A DNA stretch of 64,000 bases from Myxococcales bacterium. Its GTDB lineage: Bacteria; Myxococcota_A; Bradymonadia; UBA7976; UBA1532. A program made the position numbers and the translations under genes. The stretch lies in the NCBI GenBank assembly GCA_020633465.1, contig JACKDN010000006.1, positions 186,001-250,000 on the forward strand, given 5' to 3'. The notes under the pieces were generated by a model. The model was given only the letters and a program-made list of their open reading frames with translations, ran no database searches and was not told the origin of the DNA. Below, one piece after another: positions 9,301-16,359 of the stretch; position 1 is the stretch's first letter; each line of letters starts with the position of its first letter.

Positions 9301-9689
9301 CAGCGCTCGTCGTTGCCGGGGAAGCGGTTCGGATCCTGGTCGTCGCAGTCGCGCGACGCCGGTACGCCGTCCTCATCCTCGTCGGGATCCACCGGCCCGG
9401 TGTCCGAGGTGGGCCCGGCGTCCTCGCCCGGCGCGCCCTGGTCGGGCGTCGCGTCGCCCGGGGGCAGGCCGAAGTCGACGGGCGTCGGCCCCGCGTCGAC
9501 CCCCGGCGCGCCGCCCGCGCCGCCGCCCGCGTCCTCGCCGCCAGCGTCGCCCGGGGCGTTGCCGCCCTGCCCCGGATCGCCGCCGAAGCCCGGCGCCCCG
9601 CCCACGCCCGCCTCGGCGAAGAAGTCGGGGTTGTTCTTCTCGCACGCCACCAGCGCCACGGCGCAGGCCACGAGGATGAGGTTCTTCAC
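6312..9689 (-). CDS. Large lipoprotein with MopE-type Cys/Asp repeats and an FG-GAP propeller
   Basis: An 1125-residue predicted surface lipoprotein. The start is GTG 9689 with an AGGGGAGA ribosome-binding site; a lipoprotein signal (VKNLILVACAVALVAC) places lipidated Cys at residue 16. Then comes a Gly/Ala/Asp-rich linker (to about residue 120). About 19 repeats of the type EVCNGEDDDCDGxxDEG follow, mostly spaced about 28-30 residues by NACGxCGPxP. This matches the putative metal-binding MopE motif (PF11617). The C-terminal third has FG-GAP/integrin-like blades (VGDLNGDGVPDAVAGAPG and similar), a calcium-binding beta-propeller. It continues open upstream of 9689, but the lipobox decides the start. 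Such proteins are common in Myxococcota. Metal binding, adhesion or copper trafficking are inferences. Confidence 0.8.
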   Translation of the reverse strand: MKNLILVACAVALVACEKNNPDFFAEAGVGGAPGFGGDPGQGGNAPGDAGGEDAGGGAGGAPGVDAGPTPVDFGLPPGDATPDQGAPGEDAGPTSDTGPVDPDEDEDGVPASRDCDDQDPNRFPGNDERCNGADEDCDFRADEDFPGLRDACEAGVGACRARGVKRCAADGSAVVCGAMEGAPSAEACNQIDDDCDGVIDEDAPDCCEPGRARDCGTDQGVCEQGAQRCDADGRWGPCQGGVQPGGEVCNGEDDDCDGATDEGARNACGDCGPVPAEVCNGRDDDCDGRNDEGALNACGQCGDVPAEDCNGADDDCDGQTDEGTLNACGGCGDVPGEVCNMGDDDCDGAIDEGLECGGCEGGRPEVCDGEDDDCDERIDEGVLNACGRCGAVPAEVCNGEDDDCDGTTDEGVQNACGRCGAVPAEVCNGGDDDCDGSTDEGVQNACGDCGALPVEVCNGRDDDCDGQTDEGFRPDCDTCAEPRDEACNGADDDCDGSIDEGVANACGRCGPLPDEACNMIDDDCDGTTDEGVQNACGGCGPVPVEVCNAQDDDCDGRTDEGVRNACGQCGPVPPDLCNGLDDDCDGTADEGVLNACGNCGPVPPEVCDGQDNDCDGTADEGLINACGGCGPTPPEVCNGLDDDCDGTADEGLLNACGDCGPAPIEVCNGEDDDCDGQTDEGVGNPCGGCGPAPIEQCNGEDDDCDGSIDEGVRNACGECGATPAEACNGVDDDCDGQVDEAQVRLCVVYRGQTPEARSNGELGRSVVSVGDLNGDGVPDAVAGAPGRSEVWAISGADGGRLWRVERDDDDLGAALAAADFDGDGAVEVVAGAPGQFTDRAFGRLVFIDRDGSVMRTYNAQPGQAIGGALAGGAFGEVGGVVVGDPTRRVGVDGIIVPQGAVFALGFANNGGFRQIFERIGGDDDRLGEAVHTIPDATGDGFQEVIATFRNDGDRRTVLLDGRSGAPGGVLVPPFDTDNTFGQAVVWGRLGPGGGFRFAFGAHGARIQGQRRAGTVFLVGADGTIWPQRVDGAQRDEERGRALTVALRPDWLRDVLVVAGATDGRVVFYHPDDAFSTSLDQNGAGSSFGFAVAATAIAAPDGTRRLFVGAPGDGDGRGRVWVYSIR
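7470..9310 (-). repeat. Intragenic array of about 19 MopE-type repeats
   Basis: DNA encoding C-N-G-x-D-D-D-C-D-G-x-x-D-E-G units. From about 7470 to 8950 the units recur with a period near 84-90 bases and very similar sequence (cores such as GTCGCAGTCGTCGTC). This suggests expansion by unequal crossing-over or slippage. It is protein-coding and in frame, not a CRISPR array. Confidence 0.8.
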
Positions 9690-9848
9690 GCCTGATCTCC
9701 CCTGGGTTCCGCCGTCATGGTGGGGAAGCGCGCGCTCGGAAGCAAACAGCGTGCGCATGGCGCGCGCGGGCGCGACGTATCGGCCGATGGGGCCGATGGT
9801 CGACGAACCCCATTGCCGCCGCGGCGCCGCGCCTGCTACCGCATGCCC

Positions 9849-11108
9849 ATGCACGCGTACATCCTCGGCACCGCCTCGACCGCTTTCCGCCGCCACCCCG
9901 ATCGCGACTTCCGCGACCTGGCCGACGAGGCCGTCGGCGGCGCGCTCGAAGACGCCGGCTTCGCGCCCGACGCCGAAGCCCCCGTCGACGCCGTCCACTT
10001 CGGCAACTGCGCCATGCACGCGTGGGGACAGGCCAACATCCGCGGGCAGGTCGCGCTGGCCAACCTGGTGCGCGACGGCCGCCTGCCCGCCCACGCGCCG
10101 ATCACCAACGTCGAGGGCGGCTGCGCCACCGGCAGCCTCGCGCTGCTCGGCGCCGTCCGCGACGTGCTCGCTGGCCAGGCGCAGGTCGCGCTGGCGGTCG
10201 GCGTCGAGAAGGTGCTGCTGCCCGACGATCCCGTCGGCACCTTCCAGCTCTTCGCCGGCGGCATCGACCAGCGCGATCCGCAGCGGTGGCAGACCTTCTT
10301 CGCCGCCGAGGCCGAGCGGCTGGGCCTGGGCTGGTCGCCCCACCCGCAGCGCATCGTCTTCCTCGACGTGCACGCGCTGCAGGCCGCCTGGCACATGAAG
10401 ACCTTCGGCACCACCGCCGAGCAGATCGCCGCCGTCGCCGCCAAGAACCACGACCACGGCGCCCTGAACCCCAAGGCGCAGTACCAGGTGGCGATGAGCG
10501 TCGAGCAGGTGCTGGCCGACAAGCCCGTCGTCGGCCCCCTCACCCGCTCGATGTGCAGCCCGATCAGCGACGGCGCCGCCGCCGTGGTCGTGTGCAGCGA
10601 AGCGCACCTGCGCACCTGCGCACCCGAGGTACAGGCCCGCGCCCTGCGCGTCCGCGCCGCCACGCTCGCCGGCGGCGCCTACCGCCCGATGGAGGCCCCC
10701 AGCGTCGCCCACCGCGCGGCCCAGATGGCCTACGCCGCCGCCGGCCTCGGCCCCGCCGACGTCGACCTCGCCGAGCTTCACGACGCCACCGCCTTCTGCG
10801 AGATCCTGCACACGGAGGCCCTCGGCTTCTGCCCCCCCGGCGAGGGCGGCCCCTACGCCGCCGGCGGCGCCACCCGCCAGTCCGGCGCCCGCCCCATCAA
10901 CCTCTCCGGCGGCCTCGCCAGCAAAGGCCACCCCCTCGGGGCCACCGGCCTCGGCATGATCGACGAGCTCGCGCTCCAGCTCCGCGGCGAAGCCGGCCCC
11001 CGCCAAGCCCCCCACGCCCCCCGCGTCGCCCTCGCCCTCAACGCCGGCGGCCTCATCGGCTTCGACGAAGCCCTCGCCGCCGTCACCCTCCTCGACCGCC
11101 CCGCCTGA
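9849..11108 (+). CDS. Thiolase-superfamily protein (SCP-x / acetyl-CoA acetyltransferase type)
   Basis: A 419-residue thiolase-fold enzyme. Features seen are MHAYILGTASTAFRRH at the N-terminus, the active-site region NVEGGCATGSLALL (nucleophile Cys in GGCATGS, about residue 92), an SDGAAAVVV block, LAELHDATAF (about 300) and the C-terminal NLSGGLASKGHPLGATGLGM (catalytic His in GHPLGA). It is probably a lipid-degradation or acyl-CoA condensing enzyme. The His-Asp pair in ELHDATAF resembles SCP-x/lipid-transfer thiolases more than classical FadA. ATG 9843 is possible, but 9849 sits 6 bases after a -10-like TACCGC (9837-9842; TTGCCG 18 bases upstream), suggesting leaderless translation. It is followed by a phosphotransferase and acyl-CoA dehydrogenase cluster on the same strand. 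Confidence 0.85.
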   Translation: MHAYILGTASTAFRRHPDRDFRDLADEAVGGALEDAGFAPDAEAPVDAVHFGNCAMHAWGQANIRGQVALANLVRDGRLPAHAPITNVEGGCATGSLALLGAVRDVLAGQAQVALAVGVEKVLLPDDPVGTFQLFAGGIDQRDPQRWQTFFAAEAERLGLGWSPHPQRIVFLDVHALQAAWHMKTFGTTAEQIAAVAAKNHDHGALNPKAQYQVAMSVEQVLADKPVVGPLTRSMCSPISDGAAAVVVCSEAHLRTCAPEVQARALRVRAATLAGGAYRPMEAPSVAHRAAQMAYAAAGLGPADVDLAELHDATAFCEILHTEALGFCPPGEGGPYAAGGATRQSGARPINLSGGLASKGHPLGATGLGMIDELALQLRGEAGPRQAPHAPRVALALNAGGLIGFDEALAAVTLLDRPA

Positions 11109-11677
11109 TCCCCGGGGGTCGTGCCACACTTTCGAACGAACCGGCTCAGTTCTTTCACTTTTTCTCCGCAGCACCGTCCGTTCCACTGCGCCCGACGCGC
11201 CTACGGGTCGTCCGTGTCCCGACCTCGCGGTTCGCGCGGCGACTTCGTGGCCGTTGCCGTTGCCGTCGCCGTCGACGTCGCCGAGGAGCCCCACGTGGAC
11301 TGCGGCGGCCGGCCACTGGGCCGGTCCTCGGTGCGCGACGGATGGCCCCGCTCGATCAAGGCTCGCGTCTCGGTGACGGGCGCGCCAACATGCGCAGCAC
11401 CACCCCGTAGCGGCCTGCTCGAACGAAGAGGCCCGGCGACGGCGACGGCGACGTCAACGGCAACGTCAACGGCTTACGACCGCCGTGATGCCACGCGGAT
11501 CGATGCCTACCGCAGCGCGGTGGCCCGATCACGGCGAGAGTCACGCCGAGAGCCGGTGGATGACAGCCGGCCGGAGCAAGCACCAGCGACCCGTGAACAG
11601 ACCTCCCCACCCGACCCGATTGACCTGCCCCCCCACCTTGATAAGGTCACGCCACCACCACGGCGGAGCCCCAGCCC
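11109..11677. other. Gene-free stretch with hexamer-like low-complexity arrays
   Basis: No convincing gene is seen; open frames here are Arg-rich and lack family features. The sequence opens with GGGGTCGTGCCACACT (11115-11130), which recurs at 16183-16198. It then holds two low-complexity tracts of roughly complementary composition: GCCGTT/GCCGTC units at about 11249-11281 and GGCGAC/GGCAAC/GTCAAC units at about 11434-11472. These could fold back on each other imperfectly. The function is unknown. Confidence 0.5.
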
Positions 11678-12700
11678 ATGGCCCTCGACCTCGACGCCCT
11701 GCGCGCCCGCATCGAGCAACGCGTCGGCGAGATCACCGGCGAGCGCGTCGCCGTCCAGGCGCTGACGCCGCTGACCGGCGGCGCCTGCCAGGACAACTTC
11801 CGCGTCGAGCTCAGCGTGGGCGACGGCGACCTCGAGGTGATGGCGCTGCGCAGCGACGCCAAGACCTCGCTGCCCGGCAGCCTGCGCCGCGACGCCGAGT
11901 GCGCGGTCATCCACGCCGCCGTCGCCCGCAACGTCCACACGCCGGCCGCGCGCTGGCTGACGCAGGATCTCGTGCGCCCGGGCGCCTGGGCCTACTTCCT
12001 CGACTGGGTCGAAGGCGACGCCATCGGCGCCCGCGTCACCCGCCACCCGACGCTGGCCTCGGCGCGCGCCGAGCTGCCCCGCCAGCTCGCCCACACCCTG
12101 GCCGCCATCCACTCGATCACCCCGGCCGACCACCCCGACCTGCCGCTGGACCGCGAGCCCTTCGGCCGCGACGACGATCCCGCGCAGGCCGCCCTCGACT
12201 TCGTCCGCCGCACCCTCGACGCCCTGCCCCACGACCGCCCGGCCAGCGAGTTCGCCCTCCGCTGGCTGCGCGATCACGCCCCGCCCAAGGGCGAGGTCAC
12301 CCTGGTGCACGCCGACTTCCGCACCGGCAACTTCATGGTCACCCCCGAGGGCCTCGCCGGCGTCCTCGACTGGGAGTTCGCCCACTGGGGCGACCCCATG
12401 GAGGATCTGGGCTGGCTGTGCGTCCGCGACTGGCGCTTCGGCCAGGTGAAGCAGCCCGTCGGCGGCTTCGCCTCGCGCGCCGACTTCTACGCCGCCTACG
12501 CCGAGGCCAGCGGCCGCGCCGTCGACCCCGCCCGCGTCCACTGGTGGGAGATCTGCGGCAACCTGCGCTGGGGCAGCGCCGCCGCCGTCCAGGGCCAGCG
12601 CTACCTGCAGGGCGAGAAGGACATCGAGCTGTTGGCCATCCCCCGGCGCGCCGCCGAGATGGAGTACGAGGCCCTGCGCCTCATTCAGGTGGGAGCGTAG
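11678..12700 (+). CDS. APH-like phosphotransferase (ACAD10/11 kinase-domain type)
   Basis: A 340-residue aminoglycoside-phosphotransferase-fold kinase. It has an N-terminal lobe with LTPLTGGACQDNFRVEL, a catalytic loop LVHADFRTGNFMV (His-x-Asp Brenner-type motif, about residue 210) and a metal-binding GVLDWEFAHWGDPMEDLGWL. This DWEFAHxGDPxxDL signature is that of the kinase domain found in ACAD10/ACAD11, where it phosphorylates 4-hydroxyacyl-CoAs so that the partner dehydrogenase can process them. The next genes are a small protein and an acyl-CoA dehydrogenase in tight linkage, matching that pairing in split form. Antibiotic resistance is therefore unlikely. The start is ATG 11678; no strong ribosome-binding site is seen. 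Confidence 0.85.
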   Translation: MALDLDALRARIEQRVGEITGERVAVQALTPLTGGACQDNFRVELSVGDGDLEVMALRSDAKTSLPGSLRRDAECAVIHAAVARNVHTPAARWLTQDLVRPGAWAYFLDWVEGDAIGARVTRHPTLASARAELPRQLAHTLAAIHSITPADHPDLPLDREPFGRDDDPAQAALDFVRRTLDALPHDRPASEFALRWLRDHAPPKGEVTLVHADFRTGNFMVTPEGLAGVLDWEFAHWGDPMEDLGWLCVRDWRFGQVKQPVGGFASRADFYAAYAEASGRAVDPARVHWWEICGNLRWGSAAAVQGQRYLQGEKDIELLAIPRRAAEMEYEALRLIQVGA

Positions 12701-12705
12701 CCGCC

Positions 12706-13179
12706 ATGCAGGACTTCCCCGACAAGGCCACGCTGCTGGGCGCCGTCGCCGAGTTCCTCGACAAGACCGTCCGCCCCGCCCTCGACGCCAGCGACGCGCC
12801 GAACAGCAGGGGCCTGGCCTTCCGCGTCCGCGTCGCCGCCCACATGGTGGCCACCGTCGCCCGCGAGGTCACCTTCGAGGGCCTGCACGACGCGGCCGAG
12901 CTGAGCCGCCTGCGCGCCCTGCTCGATCGCACCGACGATCCGCTGCCCCCCAACGACATGGCGCGCCGCGCCACGCTGACCGAGCTGAACGCCGAGCTGG
13001 CCCGCCGCCTGCGCGAGGATCCGCTGACCGACGACGACCAGGACGCCATCCGCACCCACCTGGTGCGCACCCTCGAAGAGAAGCTGTCGGTGGTCCAGCC
13101 GCGCTTCGACGTGAAGATGCGCATCGAACAGCCCCCGGAGCCTCCGCCCGAGGCCCCGGCGACGGAGCGACCCCGATGA
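12706..13179 (+). CDS. Small DUF6285-like protein of the kinase/ACAD cluster
   Basis: A 157-residue soluble helical protein starting at ATG 12706, five bases after the kinase stop, with GGTGGGAG upstream. It reads FPDKATLLGAVAEFLDKTV and then MVATVAREVTFE, a pattern I associate with the DUF6285 family found between APH-like kinases and acyl-CoA dehydrogenases. Its C-terminal end is Pro/Glu-rich. The stop overlaps the dehydrogenase start (ATGA at 13176-13179), so the three genes form one translationally coupled operon. The biochemical role is unknown; an accessory subunit of hydroxyacyl-CoA processing is an inference. Confidence 0.7.
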   Translation: MQDFPDKATLLGAVAEFLDKTVRPALDASDAPNSRGLAFRVRVAAHMVATVAREVTFEGLHDAAELSRLRALLDRTDDPLPPNDMARRATLTELNAELARRLREDPLTDDDQDAIRTHLVRTLEEKLSVVQPRFDVKMRIEQPPEPPPEAPATERPR

Positions 13180-14387
13180 GCCTGCCCGAGGCCGGCACCT
13201 TCCTGCTGCCCCCCGCCCTGGCCGAGCTGCGCCCGCGCGTGCGCGCCTTCGTGCAGGACGAGGTCATCCCCGCCGAAGACGCCGTGCTGGCCGAGGCCCG
13301 CGACGGCCACAGCCCCACGCTGGACGCCCTGCGCCGGAAGGCCCGCGCCGCCGGCCTGTGGACCCCCCACCTGCCCGAAGCGTTCGGCGGCCTGGGTATG
13401 GGACCCATGGGCATGTGCGCCCTGTTCCGCGAGATGGGCCGCAGCCCCGTCGGCGCCGCCGCCTTCAACTGCGACGCCCCCGACCAGGGCAACATGGATC
13501 TGCTGCTGAAGTCGGGCAGCGAGGCCGTGAAGGCGAAGTACCTAAAGCCGCTGTGCGACGCCGAGATCACCAGCGCCTTCTGCATGACCGAGCCCGCCCC
13601 CGGCGCCGGCGCCGATCCCTCGAACCTGCGCACCACCGCCACCCGCGACGGCGACGAGTGGGTCATCGAGGGCCACAAGTGGTACAGCACCGGCGGCGAG
13701 AACGCGGCCTTCCTCATCGTCATGGCGCGCACCAGCGACGACCCGCGCACCGGCGCGTCGATGTTCCTCGTCGACCGCCACGCCGAGGGCGTCGAGTACG
13801 TGCGCCGCATCCCGGTGATGAGCGAAGACGTCCTGCACCACCTCGAGGGCGAGTTCCGCTTCCACGGCGTGCGCGTCGGCGACGACGCCGTCCTCGGCCA
13901 GATCGGCGAGGGCTTCCGCCTGGCCCAGGTGCGCCTGGTGCCCGCCCGCCTGACCCACTGCATGCGCTGGCTGGGCCTGGCCGACCGAACGCTCGACCTG
14001 TGCCGCGACTACATCACGCGCCGCAAGAGCTTCGGCAAGGAGCTCGCGCGCCACCAGCTGATCCAGCAGATGATCGCCCGCAACGCGGCCGGCATCCACG
14101 CGGGCAACCTGATGACGCTGCACTGCGCGTCGATGCTCGAGGCCGGGCTCGACCGCGAGGCCAAGCCGTACAGCAGCATGGCGAAGAACCACGTCGCCAA
14201 CCTGCTGTGCCAGGTGCTGGACGACGCGATCCAGATGCACGGCGGGCTGGGGTACAGCGAGGACGTGCCGTTCAGCCGGTGGTACCGCAGCGCGCGCGCG
14301 GCGCGGATTGCGGACGGGCCCGACGAGGTGCACACGATGGTGGTGGCGCGCGATTACCTGCGGGGGAGGCTGGACCTGCTGGTCTGA
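13176..14387 (+). CDS. Acyl-CoA dehydrogenase (ACAD10/11-like)
   Basis: A 403-residue FAD-dependent acyl-CoA dehydrogenase. It has the signature AFCMTEPAPGAGADPSNL (about residues 128-145, FAD/substrate-binding block), EGHKWYSTGGENA, and the C-terminal QMHGGLGYSEDVPFSRWYR (about 350-368). That end matches ACAD10/11-type enzymes rather than short-chain dehydrogenases. In that subfamily the enzyme works with an APH-like kinase on hydroxy-fatty acyl-CoAs, and the kinase is encoded two genes upstream in the same operon. The start ATG 13176 overlaps the preceding stop. Membership is clear; the substrate is inferred. Confidence 0.9.
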   Translation: MSLPEAGTFLLPPALAELRPRVRAFVQDEVIPAEDAVLAEARDGHSPTLDALRRKARAAGLWTPHLPEAFGGLGMGPMGMCALFREMGRSPVGAAAFNCDAPDQGNMDLLLKSGSEAVKAKYLKPLCDAEITSAFCMTEPAPGAGADPSNLRTTATRDGDEWVIEGHKWYSTGGENAAFLIVMARTSDDPRTGASMFLVDRHAEGVEYVRRIPVMSEDVLHHLEGEFRFHGVRVGDDAVLGQIGEGFRLAQVRLVPARLTHCMRWLGLADRTLDLCRDYITRRKSFGKELARHQLIQQMIARNAAGIHAGNLMTLHCASMLEAGLDREAKPYSSMAKNHVANLLCQVLDDAIQMHGGLGYSEDVPFSRWYRSARAARIADGPDEVHTMVVARDYLRGRLDLLV

Positions 14388-14419
14388 CGCCCGGCCGAAC
14401 GCTCCCGAGGAGGTTCATC

Positions 14420-15547
14420 ATGCGCATCCTGTACGGCATCGTCGGCGAAGGCATGGGCCACGCCACCCGCAGCCGCGTGGTGCTCGAGCACCTGCTCCAA
14501 GGCGGCCACGACATCCACGTCGTCGTCAGCGGCAAGGCGCACCGCTTCCTCGTCGACCGCTTCGCCGACCGCGAGCGTATCCGCTTCGACGAGATCCACG
14601 GCCTGCAGCTGCGCTTCGAAGGCAACGCGCTCGACAAGAGCGAGACCTTCCTCGCCAACCTCGAGACGCTGCCCGCCGGCCTGCTGAAGAACATCGACGT
14701 GTACCGCAAGGTGGCCGAAGCCGGCTTCGACCCCGAGCTGGTCATCAGCGACTTCGAGTCGTGGGCCTTCCTCTACGGCCTGAACCACCGCCTGCCCGTC
14801 GTCAGCATCGACAACATGCAGGTGCTCAATCGCTGCGAGCACGATCCCGACGTGCTCGAGGGCGAGAAGACGTCGTTCCGCCTCGCCCGCTGGATCGTCA
14901 AAGCGAAGATGCCCGGCGCCTATCACTACCTGGTGTCGAGCTTCTTCTTCCCGCCCGTGCGCAAGAAGCGCACGACGCTGGTGCCGCCCATCCTGCGCCC
15001 CGAGATCCTCGCTGCGCGCCGCGAGCCCGGCGATCACGTGCTGGTCTACCAGAGCGTCGCGGCCAGCGCGCAGGCCCTGCTGCCCCTGCTGAAGGGCCGC
15101 CCGGAGCGTTTCGTGGTGTACGGCGCCGGCAAGGAGGGCAGCGAGGGCAACGTGACGTACAAAGGGTTCAGCGAGACGGGCTTCGTCGACGACCTGCGCA
15201 CCGCCCGCGCGGTCATCGCAGGGGGCGGCTACTCGCTGATGGGCGAAGCGGTGCACCTGAAGGTGCCGATGCTGAGCGTTCCGCTCGAGGGGCAGTTCGA
15301 GCAGACGCTCAACGCGCGGTATCTCGCGAAGCTGGGGTATGGCGCGTGGAGCGAGACGCTCGACGCGGACGTGCTGGACGGGTTCTTCGGGCGGGTGGAT
15401 CAGTGTGCCGAGGCGCTGCAGGCGTATCCGTCGCCGGGCAACGAGATCCTGTTCGGGTGCGTGGACGAGTTGGTGCGGGACGTGGCCCTGGACGAGCCAC
15501 GGCCGGCGCGGCTGGAGGCGGTGGCGATGGGGAAGTGGGAGGGGTGA
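14420..15547 (+). CDS. Glycosyltransferase, MJ1255/TIGR00661 type
   Basis: A 375-residue GT-B-fold glycosyltransferase. The N-terminal domain starts MRILYGIVGEGMGHATRSRV, the GxGxGHxxR-type start seen in MurG-like and TIGR00661 proteins. The C-terminal nucleotide-sugar domain includes VIAGGGYSLMGEAVHLKVP (about residue 270) and PLEGQFEQTLNARYLAKLG, where a donor-sugar-binding region lies. It is probably cytoplasmic or membrane-associated and transfers a sugar to a lipid or polysaccharide acceptor. The ribosome-binding site GAGGAGG (14406-14412) lies 7 bases before ATG 14420. Codon use in the last 200 bases is slightly less refined than upstream. A hairpin follows the stop. Confidence 0.85.
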   Translation: MRILYGIVGEGMGHATRSRVVLEHLLQGGHDIHVVVSGKAHRFLVDRFADRERIRFDEIHGLQLRFEGNALDKSETFLANLETLPAGLLKNIDVYRKVAEAGFDPELVISDFESWAFLYGLNHRLPVVSIDNMQVLNRCEHDPDVLEGEKTSFRLARWIVKAKMPGAYHYLVSSFFFPPVRKKRTTLVPPILRPEILAARREPGDHVLVYQSVAASAQALLPLLKGRPERFVVYGAGKEGSEGNVTYKGFSETGFVDDLRTARAVIAGGGYSLMGEAVHLKVPMLSVPLEGQFEQTLNARYLAKLGYGAWSETLDADVLDGFFGRVDQCAEALQAYPSPGNEILFGCVDELVRDVALDEPRPARLEAVAMGKWEG

Positions 15548-15552
15548 GAGAC

Positions 15553-15574
15553 GCCTCCGCGGCTATGCGGAGGC
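15553..15574 (+). terminator. Hairpin just after the glycosyltransferase stop
   Basis: GCCTCCGC (15553-15560), a six-base loop and GCGGAGGC (15567-15574) form a perfect 8-bp stem that begins five bases after the stop codon. There is no run of T afterwards, so it may slow polymerase or protect the 3' end rather than act as a classical intrinsic terminator. Confidence 0.45.
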
Positions 15575-16114
15575 TGCGCGGCTGGGTCTCAACTGGGCGG
15601 CGGGTCGCCGTACGCGGCGCCTCGCGAATGGCGCGCCCCGCGACGCCAACGCGTTCTTCGCGGCTGACGCGCCGCGGCTCACCGGGGTTCGAGGAAGGTA
15701 CTCCGTACCTCCCTCGAGCTCCCACCGGCCAGGGCTCCGCCCTGGACCCATTCGGACTCACGAAGGCGGGAAAGCAACGCTCTGCTGGGTTGCAGGCCTT
15801 CTGGCGCCGCGCCAGTTGACGGCCGCGGCGGTCGTCGCCGCTTCCAGCCGACGGTACTGCACGATCGTGGTGGCGGCAGCCGCTGCCCTCCGCGCCATTG
15901 GCCTGCCGACGAGTAAGGAGCGTCGATGTCGACTCCCGCCACGGCGCAGACAGCCGCGCATTTTTCTGAAAAGAAGGCGGGCAGCTGCTCCTGAAACAGC
16001 GACGGCGCGATCATGACGCCCCGAGTCGGGCTTGCCCGCTCGCCGAGAAGCGCGGGTGGTAGGTGCTCGTCCCGCGCGTCGCGCTGAACGCGTCGCTGCC
16101 GGGCCTTCTGAGCG

Positions 16115-16195
16115 TTGGCACGAGTCGGTCGTTGAAGCGACATCGTCGCGCCCGACTGATGGACCGATGGGGTCGGACCGACGGGGTCGTGCCAA
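16115..16195. repeat. Inverted repeat TTGGCACGA...TCGTGCCAA
   Basis: Perfect 9-bp inverted arms (16115-16123 and 16187-16195) enclose 63 bases. The right arm belongs to GGGGTCGTGCCAAACT (16183-16198), which differs by one base from GGGGTCGTGCCACACT at 11115-11130. This may be the remnant of a small mobile element. Confidence 0.45.
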
Positions 16196-16359
16196 ACTAA
16201 CGAACTAAATCGGAGTATTGTCTATTTTCTTGCCCCTCCGGGATGCCCGCCGGCAGCACATCGCCGAGTTCTCCCTTACGTCCGGCTGGCCACCCCGCTA
16301 CGCTGCCCACAACACCAACGCGCCGCTCGGCGCCGGCTCGCCACCGTACCTGGCGGTTC

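Larger units (their letters stand above)
15548..16359. other. Intergenic region rich in inverted repeats, no supported gene
   Basis: About 800 bases without a convincing gene. Besides the hairpin at 15553-15574 it contains CCAGGGC-TCC-GCCCTGG (15729-15745), and a pair of inverted 9-mers TTGGCACGA (16115-16123) and TCGTGCCAA (16187-16195). Open frames on both strands are Arg/Ser-rich and carry no family features. Third-position GC preference is lost, unlike in real genes nearby. It looks like repeat-bearing or decayed DNA. Confidence 0.5.

Noticed and set aside
6483..9695. A very long plus-strand frame with repeated V-V-V-x-V-A-x-L-x-R-H-R-P units
   Set aside because: It is the antisense shadow of the MopE array. 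The minus strand has a lipoprotein signal, a ribosome-binding site and conserved Cys/Asp motifs; the plus frame has none.
11678..12700. An aminoglycoside-resistance phosphotransferase
   Set aside because: The DWEFAHWGDPMEDLGWL signature and the operon with an ACAD gene indicate the ACAD10/11-type kinase rather than a resistance enzyme.
15679..16195. Minus-strand open frames between the glycosyltransferase and the helical protein gene
   Set aside because: Arg/Ser-rich products without family features, no third-position GC preference and no ribosome-binding site.
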